This document shows positions 10,730-21,456 of a stretch of DNA of 64,000 bases, one piece after another. A program made the translations under genes and the position numbers. The notes beneath the pieces are model-generated. The model searched no databases. It had not been told where the DNA came from and saw only the letters and a list, made by a program, of their open reading frames with translations. Positions within the stretch are counted from its first letter, which is position 1. The number at the start of each line of letters is the position of its first letter. The DNA comes from Lucinisca nassula (lineage: Eukaryota; Mollusca; Bivalvia; Lucinida; Lucinidae): NCBI GenBank assembly GCA_963580285.1, contig OY757021.1:92243221-92307220 (forward strand), in the 5' to 3' direction.

Positions 10730-11268
10730 AATATGCTCTGCACATGATCGAGGGTGTAACTTGTTATAGCAATATATAGTTCGAACAAAACGACCTGAGA
10801 CTTGTGAACTAACATAATTTCACACCCGACTGAATGCATGTATTTATCTTCGCCGTCTCCCGAAGATCGCGATATTGTTATTCAATACATAGAGGTCGGT
10901 AAATGGGTCGTAATTCACAAAATGCCGATATCCACGATAAGTTTACGAAAGCCGACGTATCAGGCGATAACATTGACTAATACATTCCTTGCATAAAGGC
11001 CAGTCTCATGTCAAATTGTTCGAACTATACGAAACTTGGATTAGGTCTTTTGAACCGGGGTTAAAGTTAATGATATGCTCCAAATTCACCAAGACCGGTA
11101 CAGTTCCGAAGAAGCATGAATAATCCAAAAATGTTAATGATATTTGCTTACGATGCCGGTGGAGTACTTAACACAGATCGAGTTCCAGGTGGCACAGCGG
11201 TGAACAGTAAATGAAGAATATATCAAGACATATTTGAGGAAAATTCTGCGTTCAGCAGCCCGAAATTA
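10730..11268. other. unassigned interval
   Basis: This should contain the continuation of the mariner relic after the SINE-D target site, but I cannot identify it with confidence. No repeat match is seen elsewhere in the window. Confidence 0.35.
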
Positions 11269-12572
11269 TTATGGGTAATGTTGTCTAGTAAGAATGTCAG
11301 GGTTGTTTGTAGTTTTTGCTCCTACCATTTTCAGTGCTTTGACCTTCAGAGCCATATTTTGGTGTTTCTGACAAAGACATGTTCTCCTGGAACTGAAATG
11401 CACAAGTTTCATGTAGTTTGGTCTGTAACTTGAGAAAGTTGTCAAACTTATTTGTATGTCAGGGTATTCAGCTTTGAACTTCAAATGTAAACTATACAAA
11501 TAGTCACTCAAGACTCTGGTTTGTATTTTACCCTTTCCGGACCTAGTTGCATCTCTTTTTCCTTGCATACATGTACTGTTGGCATCTCTTTCTAGGAACT
11601 GTAAAACAGTCTGTGATACTTGTTTCCGTTCAAGAGTATTTCTCATTTTCTTTATTCCTTCTTTGCCCTTTCGGATTTGGTGATAATTGATTTTAAACTT
11701 TTTGACTGCCTTCGGCCCCATTCTAGTCTTCTTAATATTTTCACCGCACACAGCGCTGAGAATTTCTCTCTGTTCAGGCCGGCCTTTCATGGGCTCGATA
11801 CTTTCAGTGAAATCATCCACCAAACTATTGTGAAATGCCAGTGTTTTCACCAGTTTTGGGTATTTAGAAGGAGAAATTCCTTCTCTTCTTAATTCTATTT
11901 TAGACTTACTTCTAGGTGTAAGATCGCTGAGGTTATCTTCCTCTGTTCATTTTCTTTTCCTGCTTGTGGAAGAGTTATTCCTACTATGTTCAAGAGATTT
12001 TCTGTTCGGCGGTGTTCTCTTCTCTGATCTCGACTGCTGAACTGAACCTCTATATAAACGCTTTCTAAGAGTCTCATTCCTCTTGGTTAGATTTGTCACT
12101 TTGTGTTCTAGTGTTCGAAGTTTCAACTTGGTTTTTGAAATTGTTTTCCCTTTTGAATTTCTCTACTTCTTAAAGTCTATCTTAACTTGAAGTTTCTGAT
12201 TGTCTGTACTCGTACTTGCAACAGGAGATATGATGGCACCAGTTGATGTGGAATCACATGACCCAGGATTGTTATCATTTTCGTCTTGTAGCTCCTGTTG
12301 TTCCCAGTATTGTTTTTTTTTCACCTTGTAGCTCCAGGTGGTCACTTTGCTGTATATTTTGTGACTCTTCAGTTTGTTTTAGCAGTCTTCGTTTCTTCTG
12401 CATACATTCTCTGATTTTCTGCCGCCAAACGTTAAGTTTTTGGGGTGCTATATCAGTTGTAGGCTTATAATAGCCTTTAACCCTTTCCGTTTCCTTTTTC
12501 AGATACTTGTGGCCTTCTTTAGCCTTTTTTCTCTCTCTGTATGCCTTCTGTATCTCTGCCCTTGACTTTGGC
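11269..12572 (-). pseudogene. frameshifted relic of an uncharacterised coding family
   Basis: Reading from 12572, the minus strand gives a basic N-terminus (MPKSRAEIQKAYRERKKAKE...) that stays open to about 12275. In another frame near 12150-11950 there is a leucine-zipper-like coiled coil (LKLRTLEHKVTNLTKRNETL). A 193-codon frame (11850-11269) ends with RPNYMKLVHFSSRRTCLCQK and HQNMALKVKALK. This order of basic start, coiled coil and RDTCLCxxHQN-type Cys/His motif matches a family I recall as widespread but unnamed in fish, cnidarians and molluscs. At least two frame changes separate the pieces, so either it is a pseudogene or unrecognised introns lie between. It may be a domesticated or transposon-borne gene. 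Function unknown. Confidence 0.55.
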
Positions 12573-12599
12573 ATTGTTCTGAAACAAACAGTGCACAAT

Positions 12600-13318
12600 G
12601 TGAATTACGTCACATTTTTGTGAATTACGTTACCATTTACACCTGCATCCATGCAGAATGCAATTGAAAATTCAAAATTGGCAACACACTGTATGTTGTG
12701 AATGCATATAAACTTTAACATCACAGCAAACGAATCGAATTTTAATACTTTTTATCAATGAAATAGAATAAAGACTGACGCATGTCAGTTTACATACCTA
12801 AATCCAAAAAAGACAATATTTTATTAATAAGGACTGTCCATTTTGTGTTTACACAAGGCACCGTGAATGTTTAGACGACCCTATAAGACAAAGTGTCCGG
12901 TAGTAGTAACCCCGGCTATTATTTTGGCGTTTAGGATAAAATGTCAGTAACGTAATTCACAGTAACGTAATTCACAAACTTTTGTATTTAGCATTTTATT
13001 TTATTCCAAAAACTACTTATCCTGTCATCTTACTGTTTCATGTATAGACCAGTTGTAGTTTGAAAAGTACCTTTACTTGATACATCGATACCTCTTCTTA
13101 GACAAATAAAACACACAGGATAACGTAATTCACAAATAAAATGTTTTTCGTCACAACTTCAGATGTCTTCTTATTTTTGACAAACAACCAAGTTTTACAC
13201 CAAATCCTCTATTATCTTTGATGCAGATAATAAGACAAATGTCTTAACTACACGATGCTTGGATAAAACATTATTGGATAATATGGTGTGAGGCAGTAAA
13301 AATGGTAACGTAATTCAC
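12600..13318. promoter_or_regulatory. cluster of six GTAACGTAATTCAC motifs upstream of the relic
   Basis: The 14-mer or a one- to two-base variant occurs at 12947-12960, 12962-12975, 13120-13133 and 13305-13318 on the + strand. Its complement (GTGAATTACGTNAC) occurs at 12600-12613 and 12620-12633. All lie just 5' of the minus-strand coding relic at 12572. The spacing is irregular and both orientations occur, which looks more like repeated protein-binding sites than a tandem repeat. The binding factor is unknown. Confidence 0.5.
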
Positions 13319-14345
13319 ACTTTGGTTTGGGATATTTGAATACTGAGACCAAAATTATTTTTTCGAGTTTTTGTTTTACCAATGAGATATTCAATGATAC
13401 GTTTAAATGCAAACTATAAAAATATGGAAAGAAAACAGGTGCTCTAGATAAACTCATTTACCTAACATCATCTTAAAACTGCATACTCTGTTTATGGGAC
13501 AGCATTTTTCAGTGTTTTTAGCGATTTTCGGTTATAATAAAATCTAAGACAAAGAAAAGTGTCAACTTAGGGTGAATTTTACCTAAATAACTATCAAAAA
13601 ATAAGTTTTCCCAAACCAGCAAACCTTTAGTCATGGGGAAAAACCTTGTTTACATTATAAAATTTGACTAGGACACAAACATGTGCGAAATTGTAAAGTT
13701 AACTCGTTTTGGCTCAACACCGTTAATACATGACAACGCCGCAAGTTGCTTAATGCCGTATTCGAGAAGTACCATTGGGAAGTTTTAAAACACCCGTCTT
13801 ATGGTCCATGACTATGATTTGTTTCCAAAACTGAAGGAACCACTTCCCGTAATAAGCTATGACGATTTGAACGCGTTATATATGGCCGTGAACACACTTG
13901 CGAAACAAAAACAAGTGTTGCCTAGCACACGGTGTTAAGGAATTACCACGGTGATGGGAGTCAACGATTGAATCAGTGGAAGCTTATATTAAGGAGTGTA
14001 AAAAAAATGTAAGTACATTTGATCATATTTCAGAAATTAAGCCACTCTCACTATTTATCAGATGACCCTCGTATTAACCCAATTTGTACCGAAAAAACGG
14101 CTAATTGCCATCAGCACTCTCAGTGCTTTAATTGTTTATGATCTTCAGGGGTGTGTTTATCCAGTGTCTTCAGTGGTGAAAAGATTTTGTAAAATATTTG
14201 GTTGGTCAACTTTCGGTATGAGTGCAATGCAGGTAAGTTTGGACGCTTTTGTACTTCTAGGGCATAATATTCGGACACCTAAACCCCTTACCATACGTGT
14301 TCTAAAGTTGAAACAGTTACAACTAACTACACGAATTTGGGTCTC
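13319..14345. other. unassigned AT-rich interval
   Basis: Nothing recognised. The 95-codon open frame at 14062-14349 has no familiar motif and runs into the first bases of MITE-P. Confidence 0.4.
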
Positions 14346-14574
14346 TTAACCCATTTAGTACCAGAAACCCCCCAAAACGGGTAGTTGGCAAACAGCGTAG
14401 ACCCAGATCAGACGCCGCAGAACGCGGCGTCTGATCAGGGCCTCCGATATTTGCAAAAAGTTTAGCCATTTTCCAAATAAATTTTGAAGAAAACACAACC
14501 TGACACCCTACCTTTTGAAATGGACTCCTGCTATATATAAGGAGGAAGATTCAATTTGGTACAAAAAGGGTTAA
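14346..14574 (+). mobile_element. MITE-P copy 1 (piggyBac-like, TTAA-flanked)
   Basis: It opens TTAACCCATTTAGTACCAG and closes GGTACAAAAAGGGTTAA, so the inverted ends begin right at a duplicated TTAA. The centre holds the hairpin GATCAGACGCCGC ... GCGGCGTCTGATC. A TTAA target and CCC-starting ends are the signature of the piggyBac superfamily (family knowledge). No transposase; length 229 bp. Confidence 0.8.
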
Positions 14575-14692
14575 ACTAGATGGACGAGTAGCAAACAGTC
14601 TATGTCCTGATGAGACGCCGCATTCTTGTCTTGGTTCGCACTGTTTGCTCTGGCCTGTGTGTCCGAATAACCTTCAATGAGATATTTTGGTC

Positions 14693-14840
14693 AGCCTCGG
14701 TGGCTGATGATTAGGAGGACACAGGTTTGATCCCCGACGAATCCGGCAACATTTGTTCGTGGATAGTGATCATGAAATATTTTCTACGGCCACTCTCTTC
14801 CGTTGATTCAAGAGGGACAGTTGTCAAGTTCAGGCAAAAT
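14693..14840 (+). mobile_element. SINE-E 5' fragment
   Basis: CAGCCTCGGTGGCTGATGAT, then AGGAGGACACAGGTTTGATCC and the downstream body (GTGGATAGTGATCATGAAAT) match the tRNA-like head and body of the complete copy at 49739-50058. The D-arm part is deleted and the 3' half is missing. Confidence 0.65.
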
Positions 14841-15714
14841 AATCTGCACTACATTGGTAAAAAAAATCATGATGTATCACCCTGGCCGGGAAGTGTGGTT
14901 ATGTAAACTGACGCTTGTGATGACTGCAATATTCTTAAATAGGTTGTATAACTCCAAACTGACATCAGCATCACATATAGTCAGTCACTTTTTGCAAAAA
15001 AGACAACTTTTTGGAATTCTTATTATCTGAGACCCTCCAAAAAGGAGTTAATCTTAAAGGACAGAACCTGTTCCTCTGGAGTTGTCCTTTTCAAGTAGGT
15101 ATCTATCGAACAGTCACGGTAAACTTCATATATTAACCTTTAACACTCCCTGTGCTAATTTAGCAGACTACAAATTGTTGATATTTTTTATATTTTCTGG
15201 AAAACAGGACTCGACATCTGATGCAAATTGTCTCCATATGCATTCAATATCAAATCCTGATTTCTGAGAAAAATAAGAAAATGTTTCAAAATCTCACCTG
15301 CTGAAAAAAAACAGCCTGCACGTTTAGGACTGTCCAAACTTGTCTTAAAGACCATGTATGAACAGCCCCAAAGGTGGTCTCTTACTAGAATACACTAGGT
15401 GTGGGGAAAAAACAGGAAATATGACTGAACACTTTTAAATATGATTCAAAAAGGTGATTTTGTCTTAATTGTAGTTTAAGACCACTTTTAACAGACCCAA
15501 ACATGGTCTCTTACCAGAGGACACTGGATGTAGAAAACACTAAGAAAGAATAAAAAAACAACTTCTAATTATGTTTGTCAAGAAGACTGTCCTACAATAA
15601 GACTGCATTTTTGACTGTTAAAGACCTTAAACTATTTTATCAGCATGAAAGATGGTTTATTACAGTACTACAATACAGATGGGTTAAAAAACACTAAGGA
15701 GGCTGAAAACTTTT
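14841..15714. repeat. interval with degraded GGTGGTCTCTTA repeats
   Basis: Two related blocks near 15340-15400 and 15475-15530 share GACCA, CAGCCCAAA/CAGACCCAAA and TGGTCTCTTAC(T/C)AGA. They resemble the interior of MITE-Q at 39944-40148. No gene recognised. Confidence 0.4.
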
Positions 15715-15945
15715 ATAAACGTTTTAAAGGGAATAGATATGCTTTCCGGGGAGGCAACTCCTCCAATAGTATTTTTGTCTCCCATGTCAATAGGGGTCAA
15801 AATAGGGGTCAACTCTTAAAGGAAAGAATTTGCTCCTGAGGAGCAAATTCTTTCCTTTGCGAGTGGACCCCTATCGATAAGAGAGAAAAAAAATTGTAAG
15901 GGTTGTCTTTTCCAAAGGTGTATCCATGCCCCTTTAAATCTCAAA
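15715..15945 (+). mobile_element. inverted-repeat element with AAAGGAAAGAATTTGCTCCT hairpin
   Basis: The left end TTTTAAAGGGAATAGATA and the right end CCATGCCCCTTTAAA are approximate inverted repeats. The centre is a near-perfect hairpin around GAATTTGCTCCTGAGGAGCA. The same elements recur at about 56915-57135. Non-coding MITE of unknown superfamily. Confidence 0.5.
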
Positions 15946-16154
15946 CTTGTTCTCCCAAATTGCTCATATGTATACTTTCAGATGATTGGCGGAGTGCTTT
16001 TATGCTGTTTTCGAACTACCATCAGCTGACAGCATAAATCAAGTGATGGGAAATAACTCTTGTTTGGTGCCACATAAAGACTATTGAGATTCAGTGCCCT
16101 TGACTTGAATTCAATAAAATGTTAACATTCCAGGATGCACTGTACACTTTATAA

Positions 16155-16868
16155 CAAGAGCTGTCATCAGACAGTGAAGCTCGCCTAGAATTGTCCTTTG
16201 AGGTCATGCGCATAGGTGGGGCTATTTCTTAATAAACCTTTCGACCTTTAATCTACCGAGTATGAACAAAAACCACCATATGGTTTGGAAAATATGAGGT
16301 CTTAAAACCTTTAACATATTTTTTTATAAGTCTGTGACCTTGACCTTAAGGGTATGGGCTGGAGTTTTGCTGAATAAAACTTCGAGCCTATATCTTTCAT
16401 CATACCAAATATGAACCAGCAACATAGTATTGTTTGGAAAGTGTGAGCTCTCATAAATTTTAACATAAAATTTCAAAGTCTGTGACCTTGATCTTGAAGT
16501 CATGGACATGGGTGGGGTATTGCTGAAAACATTTGGATCTATACCTATCCTAATACCGAATATGGATCAAACCTATCTGGTTTGGATCAGATCCATCATT
16601 GGATTATGAGCTCTTGTAAAAACTTACCAAATCTTAACCAAATCCAAGGCACGGTTTTGAATATATAAGCTCTAAAAAGCTCAATGGTTTGGAATATATA
16701 AACTCTTAAAAAAAATAACATGATTTTTTTCCAGGTCTGTGACCCTGACCTTGAGGTCACGAGCATGGGCGGGGTACTGCTGAATAAATGAATAAAACTT
16801 TAAAACTCGTATCTATTTTCATATCAACTATGAACCAAATACATCAAACGGTTTAGAAAATATGAATT
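16155..16868 (+). repeat. diverged tandem array, GTGACCTTGACC family
   Basis: About four diverged units of 150-180 bp. Each contains CTGTGACC(T/C)TGACCTT, a GGGCTG/GGGTGGGG-type segment, AATAAAACTT and TATGAACCA. Related to the better-preserved array at 62350-63125. Confidence 0.6.
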
Positions 16869-16870
16869 CT

Positions 16871-17612
16871 TACACGGGTGGTAATCAGGGGAACTAGCTC
16901 GAAAATGAGTCAATGAAAATTTGTTTCCTCGACACATCCGGGAACTCTCGAGCTGGCTCCATCACCAGGAAACTTGTACACAAAGGTAGGTCTCGAAGAG
17001 TTTTATCACCATTTTTTCTTTTTAAGCTATTTATACAAAAATTAGGCAATGCAGTGCCACATAGAAATGATTTAACTTTGTACCCCGCTACAATTTGCCA
17101 TGGAAATTTGCAGCACTGGAGTATAAATGAAAGAAAACTTTTTCATCACGGACCTGAAAAATTGTCAATTTATGTCAACACAGAGATATTGGCTGACGAT
17201 TTTTCATTTTCCGTCAAAAGTACGCCCTTCACACCCCAAGAAGCAACAGACCTGGTGAATTGAAACATGGAACGTTTGGAATAAGCAAAAAAATTGCCGT
17301 GATTACGTTACTGGCGACTTATGACGAAATTACTGTCCGAGCTATTATTCTCGACAAGGAGCTAGTTCACTCGACATGTAGGTAGTACCCTAAAAAAACG
17401 AAGATGAAACAGTCATCAGATGACTTGGGCCTGATTCGATGTCTTTCTATGGTCCCACCCAGTATATCCAACTGGCTTCTTTACCTCTGGCTAATGGTGG
17501 TTAAGTGCGCTGTCTGTCTGGTTTAACCATTTAGCTGCAAACTCAAATTGAGATTTGACATAATACATTGTTATATTGAATATTCGATTTACTTTTCAGA
17601 TGGGTGCCAAAG
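16871..17612 (+). mobile_element. family B repeat copy, ~742 bp
   Basis: Starts TACACGGGTGGTAATCAGGG and ends with the GTGCGCTGTCTGTCTGG segment through TTTCAGATGGGTG. It is collinear over its whole length with the inverted copy at 5918-6658. Confidence 0.7.
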
Positions 17613-18114
17613 TTAGTTTAAGTTTGGTGTATTCCTGTTAAAATAAAACAAAAGTTTTCTCAAGAAAAAGAGTGAAATCCCTTTCCTTGAAATTTCTGAT
17701 GTGGAATGCCCTATTTAAGCACATTTTTCGGCATAAAATTGTCATTTGTTTACCGATTTCTAAAACTTTTTCTGGCATATTTTAGAACTCACGGAATACG
17801 AATAGCTGAAAAAGAGAACTTTTGTTGAATCCATCTTTAGAGCGAAGAAATATGCGAAAATGTCGTTTCTGACAGACGGTGTAAGGAGAGTACAGCTATA
17901 GATAATAAGACAGCAACTACAGGAACTGATACAAGCAGATTCCATATCCTGCTCAAAACATCGAAAGGAAAGGACTTCAAGAAACTGACCGAACAAGTGA
18001 CATTCAGAGTCAGCAACTCTTTCCCAAGCAGGTGGCAACTCATTTGTCCAAACTTAACTAACTTGAATAACATTGCTTACAGACATAATAGGCAAATTAA
18101 ATAAAACTAAGGAG
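17613..18114. other. unassigned interval
   Basis: No repeat match is seen. The overlapping minus-strand frames (17760-18073) have hydrophobic stretches but no recognised domain or splice context. Confidence 0.35.
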
Positions 18115-18847
18115 GGCGAAAAGACCCGGCTTCGTTGGCGAAACAACTAGGGGTGCTAAATGGGGCGAAACGACCAGGGAGAAACGACTGGGGGCGTCCT
18201 GGGGGCATAGTATCGTGTTACCCCACTAGCCAGAGGCAGAGAAACCAGTTGGATAAACTGGGTGGGACCATAGAAAGACATCGAATCGGGCCCCAGTCAT
18301 CTGATGAACGTTTCATCTTCGTTTTTGAGGGCACTATCTCCATGTCGAGTGAACTAGCTCCTTGTCGAGAAGACTAGCTCGGACAGTACTTTCGTCATAA
18401 GTCGCACGATTCGTAATAATGGCCAATTTTTTTTTGCTTATTTCAAATTTTTCATGTTTCATTTCACAAGGGATGTTGCTTCTTGGGGTGTGAAGGGTGT
18501 ACTTTTGACGGAAAATGAAAAATCGTCGGCCAAAATCTCCGTGTTGACATAACTTGACAATGTTTCAGGTCCGTGATAAAGTTTCCTTTCATTCATACGC
18601 CAGCGCTGCAAATTTCCATGGCAAATTGTAGCGGGGTACAAAGTTTAATCATTTCTATGTGGCACTGCATTGCTTGATCATTTTATAAATAGCTTACAAA
18701 GAAAACATGGTGATAAAACTCTTCGAGGCCTACCTTTGTTTACAAGTTTCCTGGTGATGGAGCTAGCCCGAGAGTTACCGGATGTGTCGAGGGAACAAAT
18801 TTCCATTGACTCATTTTCGAGCTAGTTCCCCTGATTATCACCCGTGT
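18115..18847 (-). mobile_element. family B repeat copy with alternative 3' module
   Basis: The head at 18847 matches the other copies. The distal end (18115-18230) instead carries the GGCGAAACGACCAGGGAG-type motif series, also found at 5240-5350 and 5509-5622. Two family B copies have this end and two have the GTGCGCTGTCTGTCTGG end. Confidence 0.65.
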
Positions 18848-19428
18848 CTTAGAAAACTTTAACGTAAATGTGGGCGTCGACGCCGAATCCAACACCAACG
18901 ACAACGCCAGGTGAGCTGAAAAATCCACATTTAACCATTTTGTACAAGAAAAAACAGCGCACATTACTTCTTTTTTATGCCTGCAATCTAACATCCTTTG
19001 GAAAAGGGGTCTTTGGAAAAATGAACTCAATGATCCCAAAGGACCAGAAAATACAATCTGCACTATGATGATGTATGGAGAGACGTGTTACGGCACCGAA
19101 AGCGTGTTCTACTCTGAAAGGATATATCTTTCGTTTAAGAGTGGTTCCTGTTAGTAAGAGAGGCAATATGTATTTGAAACAGTTGTCTCGCCTGAAAGCG
19201 TACACATTCGCTCCTTTAACCATGCAATTAGCTTGTGGAACTTTGGAATTTCCAGGAAATGCCAGCAGAAATTGATTCACATGAAGAATCCATGGATTCA
19301 TTTATCTTCAATAGTTTGGTGGTCCAACTGTACTCAGGGCAGAACTGTTCTGTGCGTCACAGTAGTGGTTCCCTGATCAATAACTTGATGGAGACTAATT
19401 ACGCCCGTCCTTCTTTACAATAAGAAAT
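18848..19428. other. mostly unassigned; satellite-like patch
   Basis: Near 19010-19095 the segment CCCAAAGGACCAGAAAATAC, then CTGCACTATGATGATGTATG and GAGACGTGTTACGGC, resembles the end of the 386-bp satellite unit at 33.7-34.9 kb. The rest is unrecognised. Confidence 0.4.
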
Positions 19429-19744
19429 GGAACGTGAGTGTATTTGTCTGTGGTGCTAAAGGTCCCGGGCTCGATTTCCGGCAGCGGCGATAACACTTCG
19501 GTGTCCAGACATGCTCCACTGTTAACATTTGCAGGAATGAATGCCATAAAGTGAACCGATCTTCGGCTTTGGTACGAGGCGTTTATCGGAGGCCCCCTAT
19601 ACAGGTTAAAGATCCCTGTCGTAATTATATGATTTGAATTTATTGGGCTGAAATGGTCTTTTTCAATCGGTCATATCGTGTTCCGTTTTCCTGTCTCGAT
19701 CTCTGTAGCAGTCTTATATCTGGGCAAGTGGCTACTGGCTGCTT
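19429..19744 (+). repeat. possible old SINE remnant
   Basis: GGTCCCGGGCTCGATTTCCG resembles a tRNA B box context. It is followed by non-coding sequence (CGGTGTCCAGACATGCTCC). There is no convincing A box, tail or TSD. Confidence 0.25.
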
Positions 19745-21185
19745 TTCAATGAATTTTTATACCCCACCGCAGACGAAGTTTGTTGGGTTGGGGGGGGCGG
19801 GTAACTGGGGTAACTGTTTTCACGTTGTCCGGCCGTCCGTCTGTCCGTTACACTGGTTTTTCCTACATATCTTGATTAATTATCATATTTTGCATAAATG
19901 TTGATATTCATGAGCTGTTGCTGCCACAGAAAAAGTAAAGGTTGTGGGATCACTGTTGATATAGTTATTCGCCTTTGTATTTTTTTTAAAGTTATCCATT
20001 ACACTTTCGTTCCTAACACATTGGGTTTTTTTTTTTTTACAGCATATCTTGGTTAATTTTATAAGGAATCTTACCATGTTTTGCATACTTGTCGATATTT
20101 ATGAGATGTTGCTGCCACAGAAAAATAAGGGTCCAGGGATCAATGCTGTTATAGTTATTCCCCTTTGTATTCTTTATAAGTTTTCCGTTACACATTTGTC
20201 CGTAACACTTTGGTTTTTCTAGCATATCTTGTTTAATAGTAATAGGAACCTTACCATATTTTCCATACATGTTGATATTCATGAGATGTTGCTGCTTCAG
20301 AAAAATAATGGTCCGAGCTCAGTACTTTAATAGTATTTCCCATTTGTTCTTCTCAAAAATATGTTTCGTGTCCATTACACTTGTTTTTCCAGTCTGTCTA
20401 GTTTATTAATCTTAGGAATCTTATCATATTTTGTATAGTTATTGATGTTGATAAGATGATGTTGCTAGGAAAATCAGGTCCATGGATAATTACTTACATG
20501 GTTATTCCCCTTTGAAGTTCTTTGAAACTGTTTTTCCTGCATATCTTGATTATTTATGTTAGGAATTTTATCATGTTTTGCATAAATGTTGACATTCGTG
20601 AGATGTTGCTGCTACAGAAAAAAGGACCAGGGATCAATACCCTTACACTTGTTCCCCTTTTGTTATTCTTAAAAAATGTTTGGTGTCCATAACACTTGCT
20701 TTTCCTGTCTATTTTGTTTAATAATCTTAGAAATCTTATCATATTTTTGCATTGGTATTAATGTTGATAAGATATTGTTGCTAGAGAAAAATCAGGGTCC
20801 AGGGATCAATACGCACATGGTTATTCCCCATTGTGATTCTTTTAAACTGGTTTTTCTTGCATATCTTGATTGCTTGTTAGGAATCTTATCATATTTTGCA
20901 TACATGTTGATATTCGTGCAATGTTGCTACAACAGAAAAAATAGGGTCTAGGGCTCAGTACTGTTATAGTTACTGCCCTTTATTAGTCTTGAAAAATATG
21001 TTTGGTTTCTGTAAGCCCTGTTTTTATCTACCTTGTTTAATAGATTCAGGATCTTAACATATTTAGCATAAATGTTGATATTGATTAGATTTTGTTGCTA
21101 AGGAAATTTCAAGGTCCAGATGATCAATACTTACATAGTTATTCCCTTTTGCATTTCTTGAAAATATTTTTCCTGCATATCTTGT
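19745..21185 (+). repeat. diverged tandem array, TGTTGATATTCATGAGATG family
   Basis: It opens TTTTTATACCCCACCGCAGA, then a G-run and a CCGTCCGTCTGTCCG head. About eight diverged units of roughly 145-190 bp follow. Each holds TCTTATCATATTTTGCATA, TGTTGATATT, GATGTTGCTGC and GGTCCAGGGATCAATAC. The array is interrupted by the mariner element and resumes at about 22745. Confidence 0.75.
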
Positions 21186-21189
21186 TTTA

Positions 21190-21456
21190 TAATTGGGCCC
21201 CGCCAAGCGATTTTGGTACTTATCGCCTATGCGAGCAGCGAGGGTTCAGGCGAGCCTGCGCATCCGCGCAGTCTCGCCAGAACCTTCGCTGTTCGCTCAT
21301 ACAAGCAGTGAATCAAGTGGAACCTTCATACAGAAAGCCATATCCCTGGCCCCTCTGAATGGATGGGCATGCGCAGTTAAAGTTTGTCATGACGGAATGC
21401 TCGAAGACCCAAATTCGCTTGGCGGGGCTCAATTAGTAATCTTATCAACTGTTATT
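21190..21456. other. unassigned insert inside the array, upstream of the mariner
   Basis: GGGCCCCGCCAAGCGATTTT near 21196 and its approximate complement AATTCGCTTGGCGGGGCTC near 21413 form inverted ends of a ~240-bp insert. The insert contains GCCTATGCGAGCAGCGAGGG and GCTGTTCGCTCATAC. Probably a small inverted-repeat element. Confidence 0.45.

Noticed and set aside
11620..11892. + strand open frame over the relic at 11.3-12.6 kb
   Set aside because: Antisense shadow; the minus strand carries the recognisable peptide motifs.
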